From Glandiceps talaboti (Eukaryota; Hemichordata; Enteropneusta; Spengelidae): 64,000 nucleotides of DNA. The notes under the pieces were generated by a model. That model was given only the letters and a program-made list of their open reading frames with translations, was not told where the DNA came from and made no database searches. The number at the start of each line of letters is the position of its first letter. Position 1 is the stretch's first letter. This document shows, piece by piece, positions 31,195-43,088 of the stretch. Made by a program: the position numbers and the translations under genes. The stretch spans positions 16,907,194 through 16,971,193 of the forward strand of contig NC_135552.1 in NCBI RefSeq assembly GCF_964340395.1. Direction: 5' to 3'.

Positions 31195-34073
31195 TCTTTT
31201 CTTTCAATAAACCCTCAGTCAGATCACTTTTCTCCTTAAAGTAACATGTTCATAACATTTCTTTGAATAACTGTCACTAGTCGTCTCTAACGTGACCTTT
31301 GACATATTGCATTTTTTAGAATACTCTTGGAATTAATGGTTAAAAAAACTATTTTCATTTAATCAGTCTCTCCAAACAATCATTTGAAGGCATTCACTTT
31401 TATGGTGTAATAACCATGTCCATAAAGTTGGAACAAATGGTGTGCAAAATTCCAGAGGGTTCGTTCCCGATGTGCTCGGTAATTTGGATGCGGTCAGTGA
31501 CCTTCGAGTGTCATCTGGTATTTGTACAGCATGTACATAATTACTCATGCAACTTCTCCTCATTCATATTCCATGGATGAATAAACAAATTGCGTTGTTT
31601 TGTTATGGCCCGAGAGACATGACGCAACAACTAGGTTAGATATTTACTTTTCATGATGACTTGTTAGAGGCTTGTAAATTACGTGTTTATGACAAACCAT
31701 TATGGACAAACAAAACCCGTGAAAAGCATCCGTATACATTTAAGGGACGATTCAGTAATTACAGATGGGGAGGGTCGGGGGGAATTAAAGGTGGTGGGTC
31801 TGATTTTTACAAATATCGGTTCTTTGGGAGGAACAAATTTAAAAAATATGAAATTTGGTCATTTTAATTCGACTTGCATTGATCCCACCGCTGCCACCGT
31901 CATACCGTAATATGGGAACACAATAGCCGGATCATTTACAAGGCAATGATCAATTGTTAGTTGTGGTACTACCTGGGGGAGGAATGAGTCTCAAAGGAGA
32001 GAAGGGATAATGTCCGTCAATACAGTGTCGGTAGTGCAACCAAAGTAATCTTTGGAAAATAGAGGTTATTGTGCCTTCAGCTCTGCCAATTAGATCCAAA
32101 CATAGCCTCACACATATTCACGGAGGTGTTACGGTTGTGAGAAACAACCAATACCATGGCCATGGCCAAAATTATCATTGTAGGAAACAATTACCCATTA
32201 GAATTGTGTGTGGTGTCAGCGGTTGGATAGAGTCCTTATTTTTGATTCCGAGACTCGTGTCCTTTTAAACACCTGACATGGCATTTTAACCCACGTCTAA
32301 AAGACTGATTGGATAGGATGGAGGGCCATGTTTGAGAGAAAAGAAAGAGATTGTCACTTTGTAAAAAATGGAAACGGGGGATGGTCACATGTACATTAAT
32401 TTATACACAACGACATACGTTTGATTACTCCGTCCCCTTTTACTGAATGCTACCTAAAACCACGACATGAGCTCTTCGATGTTCAATATTTATGTATGCA
32501 AATGTACTGAAAGTGGTCGTGTAAATGTTGTTCTTTCCATGTTCGCAACCATGTGTTTGTTTTGACACAAGTCACCACTTCTTTAGAAATAGTAAAACGG
32601 TCATCAGTTAATTGGCTTAGTCGAGATAAGTTAACGTTAGTTGTGAATGTTGGAACTTGACCAATTTGTATTCCAATATATAGTTGTATTGATGTAAATT
32701 GATTACGCGTGTGGTTATTACACGTCCAATACACCTCAATCTCGCAGATTTGTTTTTTAAATTTTAGTTGTCCTTCTTGACTGTGTTCTTCCGAATCGTT
32801 AATTGTCTTTATCTTGCTGGACCGATAGGCTGCAAACATTGTTTTGAGGGTTTTTGTTTAGTTGTTGGCTTGTTCTTGATACGCACTGTTACCATAAGCA
32901 CTGAATCCGGCTTCTATCTGTTACAGCGTTCAAGTTTTAAAGACTTAGTGACAATCTCCGAGAGAACGACTTCACTGAATATCACGCAAGTTACTCTAGA
33001 GGGCGTCTATCAACTCTTGCCAGTTTGAATACTAGTAAGTTCAACTTGGTAAGATGAAAAATGCTCCTTTTTGTCCAAATATGGTTCAGTTGAGAGAAAA
33101 GTCTCGGATATGCTGTCTATGTATATGTTTTGTCATAATTTATTTGGGATATCGATTGTGGTGAAAGCGAGGCGATATTAGCTATATCCCTCATTGGCAA
33201 TGAGGATATACGAGTAGCTATATTCTTCAAATTCAAACGTGGCATCGACTCCTGCCAAAAGGAGGTGGAGTCAGAACAGACACTGTCATAATTTTGATCA
33301 AAATCTCGATGAAAACATGACAATCAGAAGTTTTTCGAGAACTACAACACTCATTTCGACAGAAAGTCGCGCAAATATTGAGACAGAACATTTCAAACGT
33401 TGCGTTTGCTTTGGAGAAAAAAAACATTATACCTGTATACTGCATATCAGCCTGTATTAGTCTTAGACACGGACCTTTTCCCAAAATATCCTCGTAATCC
33501 AAAAACACATATGCACGTAGTTGCCTGAAATCCAAATCACATATCACATCAGATTCGAGTCTAAATACTTGATTGAACGATGCAAGAACTTGTGAACCCA
33601 TGCTAAGTACATGTACTATAAAATTATGGGTTCCATATGGCACCCCGATGTAGCCTGACCCCGCATTTGCCCAGCTCTGATCGATTGAACACGTGCCTCT
33701 CGGTGTACTTTGCAATTGATGATATTACCATGGCAAACGTACTATAGACAAACAAAGAAACTGTGGTTGTGCATTGAAAATTACACTTCGCATAGTTACT
33801 GTAGCAGATATGATGGCCTTGTAATCAAGATCATGGTGTTAACATTTGAAGTTTCCAATAATGCAGTGTAAGATCATGAAGTTTACAAAAAAATTAAACA
33901 GCATTTTGCTTAAATTGACAGTTCATGTTATTAAAGTGACCATATGGGTCAGGATAAGGTCGGTATTTATTTTTGATTTTGAATTTATCACAAAACAGTT
34001 TTACCGTGGCTTCCTACTTGAAAATCAATGTGAAACAACATATGCCAAGTCTCTACCTGTAGACTTCACGGAC
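31195..34073. other. Intergenic, no gene seen
   Basis: A 160-codon minus-strand frame at 33233-33715 and a 118-codon one at 32483-32839 show no motif and no clear splice or start context, so I do not call them genes. Parts of 31890-32190 resemble 50750-51110 (shared blocks around the words GATCCAAACA and AACCAATACC), so old repeats are present. Confidence 0.4.
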
Positions 34074-34921
34074 TATCACTACTATCGCCATTCCGCTATC
34101 CTGACACTCCGTTCGTGGCTAGTTAAACTTTAAGTTAGTCAATTACAAAAAAAAATAATACACGTGTAAAATGTTTGTAACGGTTTGCACAGCCAACTTT
34201 AGGAAAAAAATAGCGACACCATCTTGCAACGTCATACAGCTTTGTAATTCATCTGCTACTACTTAAATATTACTAAGGTTTTCCTATTACTCTGAAAACT
34301 GTACTGGGGATATATACGGTTTTTGAATGAACAAGACAACATTAGAAGTTATTGGATATATTCTCACGAGAACAACATGGCTGCATATAGAGAGGTTCTA
34401 TATAACAAAATACCCTGGTGCGTGAAGTGTACTATTTTATTGAAGGGCAAGCTTATAACAATACAATTGAAACCAGAAAACCTGAAACATAACCGTCATC
34501 TTGTGCAACTTAAAATCTTTCATCATCTGGTTCAAAAAGCTGTAAGATCTCACCAATATTGCTATATTTTCTGTAAAATTTGCACTTGCCGATGATTATC
34601 TGACGGATTGTTGCCATACCGTTTACAATATGTTAAAGTATACTTTGCAGAATATGCTGATATTACTAACATTGTAACCAAAGTACCCTAGACATTCAAC
34701 AAATCAGATACAGTGTATCAATATACACGATGAAACTTGAAATGTAGCTATGTTTATAATACTCATATTGTTTTGTCGAACAAGGCGATAAAATGCTTTG
34801 TTTCAGGTTTGATTTTTCAGCTGTGATCGTTTTATAGTAAAGTGAGACGAACAATACACTACTCATAATATAGAGAGAAAAAAATATTCCAATAGAGGGC
34901 GTATTTTCCTGTACCTTTGAT

Positions 34922-35150
34922 ATGCAAATATCTGCTTGACCTAATTTCAATAACCGTGCAAAATGTTAGAATTTGTATGAAAACTCTACTTAGTTTCCAA
35001 CATTTACCTATATGCGTCCATATATGTATTCTTAAAATAATTTATATTTTAAAAATGTAGTTTCCTGTGCTGTGAACAATATTATGATCGGATTTGTCCT
35101 CTTACAATACTGAAGCGTGGCGTCGATGTTGTCACTCACCTATACTTTTC
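34922..35150 (+). promoter_or_regulatory. U1-A promoter: octamer and PSE-like element
   Basis: A perfect ATGCAAAT octamer at 34922-34929 lies 271 bases before the RNA start, where vertebrate snRNA genes carry their distal element. At -61 to -43 (35132-35150) TCACTCACCTATACTTTTC is conserved in all four copies and sits where the proximal sequence element bound by SNAPc is expected. Function is inferred from position and conservation. Confidence 0.6.
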
Positions 35151-35192
35151 AAAAACAGTGGTACTTATTCCTTGATAAGCCATGTCACAGGC

Positions 35193-35357
35193 ATACTTAC
35201 CTGGCACAGAGGTCAACCATGATCATAAAGGTGGTTCCTCCAGGGCGAGGCTTGTCCATTGCACTCCGGGCAGGTTGACCCTTGCGATCACCCCAAATGT
35301 GGGTGACTCGGGTGCATAATTTATGGTAGTGGGGGACTGCGTTCGCGCTATCCCCTG
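35193..35357 (+). ncRNA. U1: U1 spliceosomal snRNA, copy A
   Basis: A full-length 165-base U1 RNA, the snRNP core RNA that pairs with 5' splice sites. It starts ATACTTACCTG, the splice-site-pairing end. Stem-loop I carries the loop AUCAUAAAG (RNA bases about 30-38), the U1-70K site, which is AUCACGAAG in human. Stem-loop II has the AUUGCAC loop (66-72), the U1A site. The Sm site AATTTATGG lies at 126-134, followed by a final stem with the GCGTTCGCGC loop, ending CCCCTG. Human U1 is 164 bases. A 3'-box-like ACTAAAAATAAGAG follows 10 bases downstream. All four copies in the window have the same 165 bases. Confidence 0.97.
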
Positions 35358-35410
35358 ATAATTGAACTAAAAATAAGAGTTAACAAATATCCTTTGTTGA
35401 GGGCGACATA

Positions 35411-37469
35411 CACCCTGTCCCGACCTAAATTCTGAACCTGTTTTGGTTCGAATCGATTTCAGTTCTCCTGTCCCCATATGCCCTTAAATCGGGTTGTAAA
35501 TCGATTTAGTTGAACCGGTTCGAAACTACCTCAGGGGGTGGTTTCGATTTGGTTCAAAGTAAATCGGTTCGGAACAGGTTTAACTTGTCCGTAGTTAGAA
35601 CAGGAAAGATCGACTTAGAATCGGTTCATTGTCAATTACCCACAGCTGCGCACTTGAATCTTGACCCCCCAGGTTAAATTTTGGCACAAGTTACATGCTT
35701 TGTACGCCGACACGTTCACTTTGGAACACAACTGGGGTACATGAAGTATTATCCAGCACAAGATGGCATCGCCTTAGCATTTAATGTTCAGCAATAAATG
35801 AGTGACAAAAACAACCACTTGATTGCTATAAAAACCTTATTTTATTATGGATTCATCAACACCTAAAAAGAAGTCTTTTTGCCGATCGCAAAATTTCTCA
35901 AATTGATAGAGACTTCTTTCCCATTTGGCGGTAGTTGTCACAACCAGAAATGACCGTGTAGTGTTCGACGAACTGGCATCGATTAAGGTTAACCCCACTG
36001 CCCGGGCACGACTTTCTACTTGTTACATTATTCTAGTAAAATTACTTACATGTACCTATAATTTCTCGGGTTTATAACATCCAATACACTTTTAAGGATC
36101 ATTTGAATCCAAAGTCAAGACGGGTTAGCTCTTGGGACACATCGAACAACAGAGAGATAAACAAGACTGTGTACGACATGTCATGTGACTCTTGTTAAAG
36201 AAAGTTAACGGGAAGAGCCGATCGTTCGATCGTATCGGCCACATTTTATATGGTTGTCACCGTAATAACAGAATTTATGTGGAAACGACGTTGTCAACAA
36301 GGTTCAAAGCTAGGCCGCGCTGCATGTCACGTTGGGATAGGCCCGACATAGTGGAACTTACACGAATGATGACAATGCGGAAATTACCGATGCCTCGGAT
36401 GTCACGCATTTGAGGTCAACTCTCAAGTCTGGAAGACAGCCTGATTCAGCATGATTAGATCCGTTTATTGAGTGAAAACAAAAGACCGATCGTCAAAAAT
36501 AATTATTCAGCAATGGTTTTAGTTATTTTGGAGAGATTTGTACATTTTTTCACATGATATTTGAAACACGTGAAAGCCATCAAGGTCAATGCTCATCGCC
36601 GTCATTGTGCAGTGCCTGTTTTAATAACCAAGTGTCGATGGTCGATATGCGGAAACGGGCAAATAAAACCACAGAAACAGCGTGAAGATTCTATAAAAAG
36701 CACGAGGACTGGTAAATACTATTTCCCGTTGAAAGAATGTTTTGCACCCCAGAGATAATAAAATGTTTTAAACTTTGAATGAATTTTGCTAGTTTAGTTT
36801 GCATACCGATGACGATGTAAATGGATGCATGAAATAGTAAGCGTTGCAATAGAACAAATCGTTCACGTTCCCATTTCCTATTACGAACTAATACAAATGA
36901 AAAATGTTTATCATTGGCAGTAAGAGGTGGCGAAGGTGTTGGCAAAGGTGTACAAGTATCGATCAAAGTCTGTACACACTTGTCAGATATTCTCGATCAT
37001 CCTAAACTTAATCATATTTATGTAGCATAAATGGGAATCATTAGCTTTGTAATTATTACGTTACTGTAAGTCATGCAACTGGTTTTTCATCTGGGTAGGG
37101 ATTAGTTTTATTTCTGTGATTAAGTTAGGATTTTGTGCTTAGTCCCTTCTTTACAGATATTTCTGTTCAAGATATTGTTACATTATTCTTTATCAATTGT
37201 AATTATTTCCAATCCTATGGACGGTATTAATTTATTTTAACCCCCCCCCCCTCCGTTTGTACGTCCTGTGTTTTCTCTGTAATGTATTGTTTACCTTTGT
37301 ATTGTCTTGCAGTTGTATTGGAAATAAAAAAAAAGTTAAATAAAATAAAAATCATATTTATGTAAAATTAGGGACAATATTAGTCGCTTGGCCCAAATCG
37401 ATCGTGGCATTGCTTCACCCATAATATAGCAGTCAACATCCAAATGTTTCTTCGTCAAGTCAAATAACT
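35411..37469. other. Intergenic with degenerate repeats
   Basis: 35420-35640 is dense in GGTTCGAA/AATCGATT words in both orientations and could fold on itself (for example around 35510-35575). About 37100-37350 ends in GGAAATAAAAAAAAAG and A-rich repeats after a C run and may be the 3' tail of a plus-strand retroelement, without a recognisable coding part. No gene is supported. Confidence 0.4.
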
Positions 37470-40400
37470 GTTGAGTACGGTGGACGAGAAGGACATTTCC
37501 GCGCTCTCAATGATTGGGCGTTCAAAGCAATTTCACCGCTCTCAATGACTGGGCGTTCAAAGCAATTTCCGCGCTCTCAATGACCGAGTTCAAAGCAATT
37601 TCAGCTCTCTCAATGATAAGAGTTTCAAAGCAATTTCTGTGATGTCAGACATTTCCGCAACAGAAACGATTTCTCTGTCAGAAGCGATTTCCCAGACGTA
37701 CAGAAGTGGAATCCCCACAAGTCACGTGTTAGTGACATATGTTTCATGTGTACACACAAGTACAGAATTTGGAGGAGTCATGCAGAAGCTCAATTGTTGT
37801 ATGCAAGAATTTTAGAAAGATTGGTACCCCATCCATAAATTTTAACAATGCACTTAGTATGCTTGAGGGAGAAATAATCACTTTACAAATTCCAGTTGAT
37901 GTTCATGAAAAATAAAAATGTCTTCAGCAGAAAATGTTGCAGAACACGACAGTAATTTGTAACTCATTTATGTCCACTATACGTAATATCAATTTTATGT
38001 CCTTGAATGATTAAAATTATGTAGCCCAGACACTTCGCAAATGTATTTATGGTGTATCAATCTGAGACTTCCAATAGTTTGAGATTGAAAGATAGTCGGG
38101 TGCGTGACTAACGACGTCCAAGTAAAATCCTATCTATCCAGAGATGATATGATTCGTTTTCAAACCATGAATACGTTTTTAAGCAATCGACATTTAAAAA
38201 TACAAGTAATTTCGAAGTTGATTTTTGGATGTTGATATCGATTTTTGAACATCCATTTTTTGAGACTCATCGAAAATCAAAACATGAACCATGTTTCACT
38301 TTTCTCAGCTGTGCACTTTTTATCGTTACATTATTGTAACATTTGTGCCACTAGGCTCGACTCAAAGAGACATCGCAGGGAAGCGAACCGGACGTCGATC
38401 ATCGGGCATGACGTGGCACATTAAATCGATAGCCCCACTTTGAGTACGAGGAATTCACACATAGGGTATAATAAACTATCATGTCAGAATACTGGTTTAA
38501 TAATATTCTAAGCTCGGCAACCTTGTGTTCATAGTGGTCTGAGGTTTAACACAAACGTATAGTAATGACTATGTTACGTCGATTCACCCAAAATGTGCTG
38601 GAAAGGGGTAGGGGTTTTGTGCGAAGTGCCGTCTTAAGTATTAAGATCAAGGGTCTCGAGCTCTGTAAGTTTTTGGGTGTGTGGAATGTATAGAGTTTGG
38701 GTTTACCGTTTGGATTTGGAAGTCTCGGCAGAGTCATCTTATTTTATTTTACACAGTCTAGTTACGCAGCCGGCCCCTCCCCATCCCCGTCTAGGTAACA
38801 ACACAAATATATTTAAACTGTATAACATCGTCGGTATGACATCACAATAAATACATTTGATTGAAAAAATAATGCCGACGATAACTCACTACCTAAAAAC
38901 AATTCTTGTATAATGTACAAACTACCGTCACTGTATGGGATGGATGGCTTGTGTCAGTTAGTCATGCAATATGCGCCAGAAACGAGGTCCCACCCCAAAC
39001 ATCTGATTACAAATTTACAATTTATTTGTACATTTAGGACGTCCAAAAGGATATGTTCATATTCCAACGCTATCTGTTACTTGTTGTCTTTGCTTTCCTT
39101 TGATCTTCGCTCTGATATCATTTTTAGTAAACAACCTGCAAACTTCATAGAAACTGTAGATAGTACGAGTAAAAGGTGTCCCTAACTTTCCAGTAAAACG
39201 TTGAAACGTGAAACGTTGTTTGTGGTTTGATTTTGATTGCGTTTCAAAAAACGAAAGTTCGAATTTCGATATCAACACCTAAAACACTAAGTTCCAAATT
39301 CACATGTAATTTCAAATGTTGATTGTTTAAACACGTATTCATGGTTCGAAATTACGTCAGAAACGAATCACATCATATCTGGATAGATTGGGATTTCACT
39401 TGGACGTCGTTAGTCACGCACCTAGTCAGTATGCAGACAGAGTATCGAGGATAGACTTCACGTGTTCTCGGGTACATTACGGTCTGTGATTGTGTATAAA
39501 AACAATGATATGGTTAAAGGGTAAGATAGCATCTCCTAAACACTATGAAATTAACACCAGTCCTTCACTACATAATATTCTTTTGAATACTAGTGAAATT
39601 GTTTTCTGTATGCAAATGTGGTGATGACGTCATCATTTAAGTATCAAAACTTGCACGTTTTCGAACTATCAAAACCGGGAGGCCAAAGACTCCAGAAATC
39701 GCCGAATTGAGACATTATACATTATTTTCGATTGTTATGTTACAATATCTAGGTAGAAAAAAATTTCTAAATGTTCAGAATGTATTAAATGCATTTATTA
39801 CAAGCTCCCTGGACCGTCCGCCAGGTCTTAGAATGTATTTCGTGCAGTCAGAGAATGTAAAAAATGATTTCTAACTTCTGTTTAAAAAAATGTAAAACGT
39901 GCATGAGTTAAATGTAAAAATGTATTTCCTGCAAAATATATGACTTCTGGCCATGGATGCAATACCTGTTACTATAGTTATCTGTGACAATACCTGTTAC
40001 TATAGCTATCTCTGACAATACCTACTGTAGTTATCAATGACAATGTGTACACACAGGCACCGTCACTGTGTCCACAATTTTTACCAGTTACATGTACCAG
40101 TTACTTCCGGGTCACTAACACGTGACTTGTGGGGATTCCACTTCTGTACGTCTGGGAAATCGCTTCTGTCAGAGAAATCGTTTCTGTTGCGGAAATGTCT
40201 GACATCGCGGAAATTGCTTTGAAACTCTTATCATTGAGAGAGCTGAAATTGCTTTGAACTCTATCATTGAGAGAGCTGAAATTGCTTTGAACTCGTTCAT
40301 TGAGAGCGCGGAAATTGCTTTGAACGCCCAGTCATTGAGAGCGGTGAAATTGCTTTGAACGCCCAGTCATTGAGAGCGGTGAAATTGCTTTGAACGCCCA

Positions 40401-40515
40401 GTCATTGAGAGCGCTGAAATTGCTTTGAACGCCCAGTCATTGAGAGCGCGGAAATTGCTTTGAACGCCCAATCATTGAGAGCGCGGAAATGTCCTTCTCG
40501 TCCACCGTAGTTGAG
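37470..40515. mobile_element. Foldback-like DNA transposon, 3.0 kb, non-autonomous
   Basis: The element spans 37476-40509. It begins TACGGTGGACGAGAAGGAC and ends with the exact reverse complement. GTTGAG flanks it on both sides (37470-37475, 40510-40515), a 6-base target duplication. Each arm has an outer unique part, a tandem array of about 35-base units (around CTCAATGACTGGGCGTTC) and an inner unique part ending near CAAGTCACGTGTTAGTGAC. The left array has 4 units (37506-37630) and the right has 8 (40232-40490). A second, more diverged inverted pair lies further in (about 38090-38270 against 39240-39440). The 0.9-kb centre has no transposase frame. Arms with tandem repeats resemble Foldback/Galileo-type elements; the superfamily is not settled. 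Confidence 0.8.
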
Positions 40516-40848
40516 CTCTAGCAGCCCTCGCTTTGACGGATAACTTTGACAACAAATCGACGGTTATTAATATTACACGCGAAATCCTCCATGTTGATTG
40601 TGTTAACCAAAGTACCCTAGTCATTCAACAAATCAGATACACTGTATCAATATACACGATGAAACTTGAAATGTAGCTATGTTTATATATACTCGGGATT
40701 GTTTTGTCAAACCAGGCGATAAAATGCTTTGTTTCAGGTTTGATTTTTCAGCTGTGATCGTTTTATAGTAAAGTGAGACGAACAATACACTTATAATATA
40801 GAAAAAATATATATTCCAATAGCGGGCGCATTTTCCTGTACCTTCGAT

Positions 40849-41074
40849 ATGCAAATATTTGCTTGACCTAATTTAAATATTCTGTGCAAAATGTTAGAAT
40901 TTGTATGAAAACTCTTATACTGAGTTTCCAACATTTACCTATATGCGTCCATATATGTATTCTTAAATTTTTTTAAAATTTAGTTTCTTTTGCTGTGAAG
41001 CAATATTATGATCGGATTTGTCCTCGTACAATACTGGAGTGTGGCATCGATGTTGTCACTCACCTATACTTTTC
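40849..41074 (+). promoter_or_regulatory. U1-B promoter: octamer and PSE-like element
   Basis: Perfect ATGCAAAT at 40849-40856 (-268) and TCACTCACCTATACTTTTC at 41056-41074 (-61 to -43), in the same positions as in unit A. Confidence 0.6.
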
Positions 41075-41116
41075 AAAAACAGTGGTACTTATTCCTTGAT
41101 AAGCCATGTCACAGGC

Positions 41117-41281
41117 ATACTTACCTGGCACAGAGGTCAACCATGATCATAAAGGTGGTTCCTCCAGGGCGAGGCTTGTCCATTGCACTCCGGGCAGGTT
41201 GACCCTTGCGATCACCCCAAATGTGGGTGACTCGGGTGCATAATTTATGGTAGTGGGGGACTGCGTTCGCGCTATCCCCTG
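41117..41281 (+). ncRNA. U1: U1 spliceosomal snRNA, copy B
   Basis: Identical to copy A over all 165 bases, including the splice-site-pairing end, the variant stem-loop I loop, the U1A loop and the Sm site. It is followed by ACTAAAGAAAAGAG as a 3'-box-like element. Confidence 0.97.
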
Positions 41282-41756
41282 ATAATTGAACTAAAGAAAA
41301 GAGTTAAACAGTCGAAGCGAAGTGCAATTTCACAGTAGACTTGAGGAACCGTACGGTGATAAACGCGTAGGGGTTGAACAGACATGCGCACATTGACTTA
41401 CGTGGAACTAAATGTTGCAATAAACTATTAAATTAACTTTGTTATGGTTTCTTTTGATTTTTTCTATAATTCCTTTGACTAAATAAATGGAAATGTGTGG
41501 CCTTTCATTTATTTACCTTGTTTAACTTTAAAAATAGTTTAAATTGCTAAAAGGTATTGGGAAATAATCTAATTTTATGTATATCACAACTAAGACATCT
41601 TATTTTGTATTATATTCCTTCAAGAAAATACCACGACAGTATTTTAATATTCATTAATTTTTGTTGTTGTAATGTTCACATCACTGAATGTCAGCCATAC
41701 CTTCCATGTTATGTTTAATCCATAAAAACTCACACAAAACATGAACAGGTGAAAAC

Positions 41757-41906
41757 ATACATACATACATACATACATACATAAATACATACATACATAC
41801 ATACATATATACATACATACATACATACATACATACATAAATACATAAATACATACATACATACATACAGACAGACATACATACATACACACACACATAC
41901 ATACAT
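41757..41906. repeat. (CATA)n microsatellite
   Basis: About 35 CATA units with AATA, CAGA and CACA variants. Long Tyr/Met/Cys/Val frames on the minus strand are repeat translations. Confidence 0.95.
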
Positions 41907-42024
41907 ATCCATAAACCCAAACACATAACATTGATATTAAAGTCAAAATATATTTTATTATAGAGTATAGTCACTTTATATCTGTTGCAGACCAACATAT
42001 AATTTGTTCACTTAATTAAACATG

Positions 42025-42490
42025 AGTTTCACTTGAGCACCATGTAAATCTTTATAACAATAACAATAAATGTAAGCATCATGGTTTCAGATATATTGAC
42101 TTGTAAAAAGTCATACATACTGTTTTACATACATACACAGTGAGTGTCTCTCACCTGAGTATTGTGTTTAAGCAGTCAATGTAAACAACATAGTTTTATA
42201 ATAATTAACTTCAACAAAACTCAAATACACTGTTTTGCAAATGAGTCTCACCTGAGTACATTGTACATCTTTGTAAATAATATGTATACCCAATAAATAT
42301 CAAACAACAGTTTAAACTGACTTCAAAAATGTTAAAACTAAAGTGTTTTACATGTGATGACTCTCACCTGAGTATATTGTGCCTCTTTATATAAAAAACT
42401 GTATACATAGTAAATTTATACATGTACATTGACTTATAAAAAGTTTAATTAAAGTCACTTTTACATTTTACTTCTCACTTGAGTATCATG
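42025..42490. repeat. Degenerate ~115-base tandem repeat with TCTCACCTGAGTA core
   Basis: The core TCTCACYTGAGTA (or a close variant) recurs near 42031, 42150, 42247, 42363 and 42475. It is followed by TTGTRCATCTTT-like and GTTTTACA words, giving about five units of 97-119 bases. Each core contains CACCTG or CACTTG, an E-box form. Confidence 0.6.
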
Positions 42491-43088
42491 CACATTGTGT
42501 GGGTAACAAAATATGTGCATATACTTGTTTCACATCTCTTATGTACCTTTCTGTAAAAAGTTATCAATAAAAAAAAATTAAACTGTTATCAAAAGTAATG
42601 TCTTTCTGTTTGGTACACTTGGTTTCAAGTTACATCTGACTCAGTATACTAAGTGTGACTAATCATAATCTATATGACAAGGGTAAAGAAAAATATATCT
42701 TTCCAATATGATCTTCAAAAATGCACACCTAAATTTTGCACACAAAAAATCTAAAATTAAAATACTTGTTGCCTTCCTCCATGGAAATCATGAAATATGC
42801 CCAAAATATTTTGTCTGGCTATTTCTCTTTCTCATGCTTACTGTCGCACCTTTTATTATAATACTTTTACATCATCGAATCCTGACAAATGCATATACCG
42901 GTATAATTACAAACAAAACACATGTATGATACAACATACATATTGTACAATACAAGGACTGTCAATTTTAAAACTGGAAATATAACACATGAAAAATTTT
43001 ATATGCTACTTATTCTGATGGCTCTATCCTTTCAACAATTCATCTACTGTTGCTATAAAATGGTCAAAACTGTTAAAGGTCTGGTCAG

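Larger units (their letters stand above)
34074..35410 (+). repeat. U1 repeat unit A (long form)
   Basis: About 1.3 kb shared, with scattered substitutions and small indels, with 49210-50495. The last 0.75 kb is also shared with units B and C. It contains U1 gene A and its promoter. Sequence past the gene (AACAAATATCC, GGGCGACATA) is shared with unit C. No terminal repeats or target duplications were seen, so this looks like gene duplication rather than transposition. Confidence 0.8.
40604..41312 (+). repeat. U1 repeat unit B (short form)
   Basis: About 0.7 kb matching the 3' part of units A and D, starting at TAACCAAAGTACCCTAG, only 95 bases after the right end of the foldback element. It ends shortly after the 3'-box-like sequence. 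Confidence 0.8.
41313..43088. other. AT-rich flank with tandem repeats
   Basis: Contains the CATA microsatellite and a degenerate tandem repeat (separate entries). It probably includes the 3' untranslated region of the minus-strand gene ending at 43089. No other gene was seen. Confidence 0.5.

Noticed and set aside
32483-32839. 118-codon minus-strand frame
   Set aside because: No recognisable domain and no splice-bounded structure.
33233-33715. 160-codon minus-strand frame
   Set aside because: No motif, no good start or splice context, and composition like chance translation of AT-rich DNA.
35450-35462. GGTTCGAATCG resembling a tRNA B box
   Set aside because: No acceptor stem, A box or anticodon arm at the needed spacing; the word belongs to a self-complementary repeat.
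41757-42490. Regular repeats as a possible CRISPR array
   Set aside because: Units are degenerate, spacers are not unique equal-length inserts, and the DNA is clearly animal.
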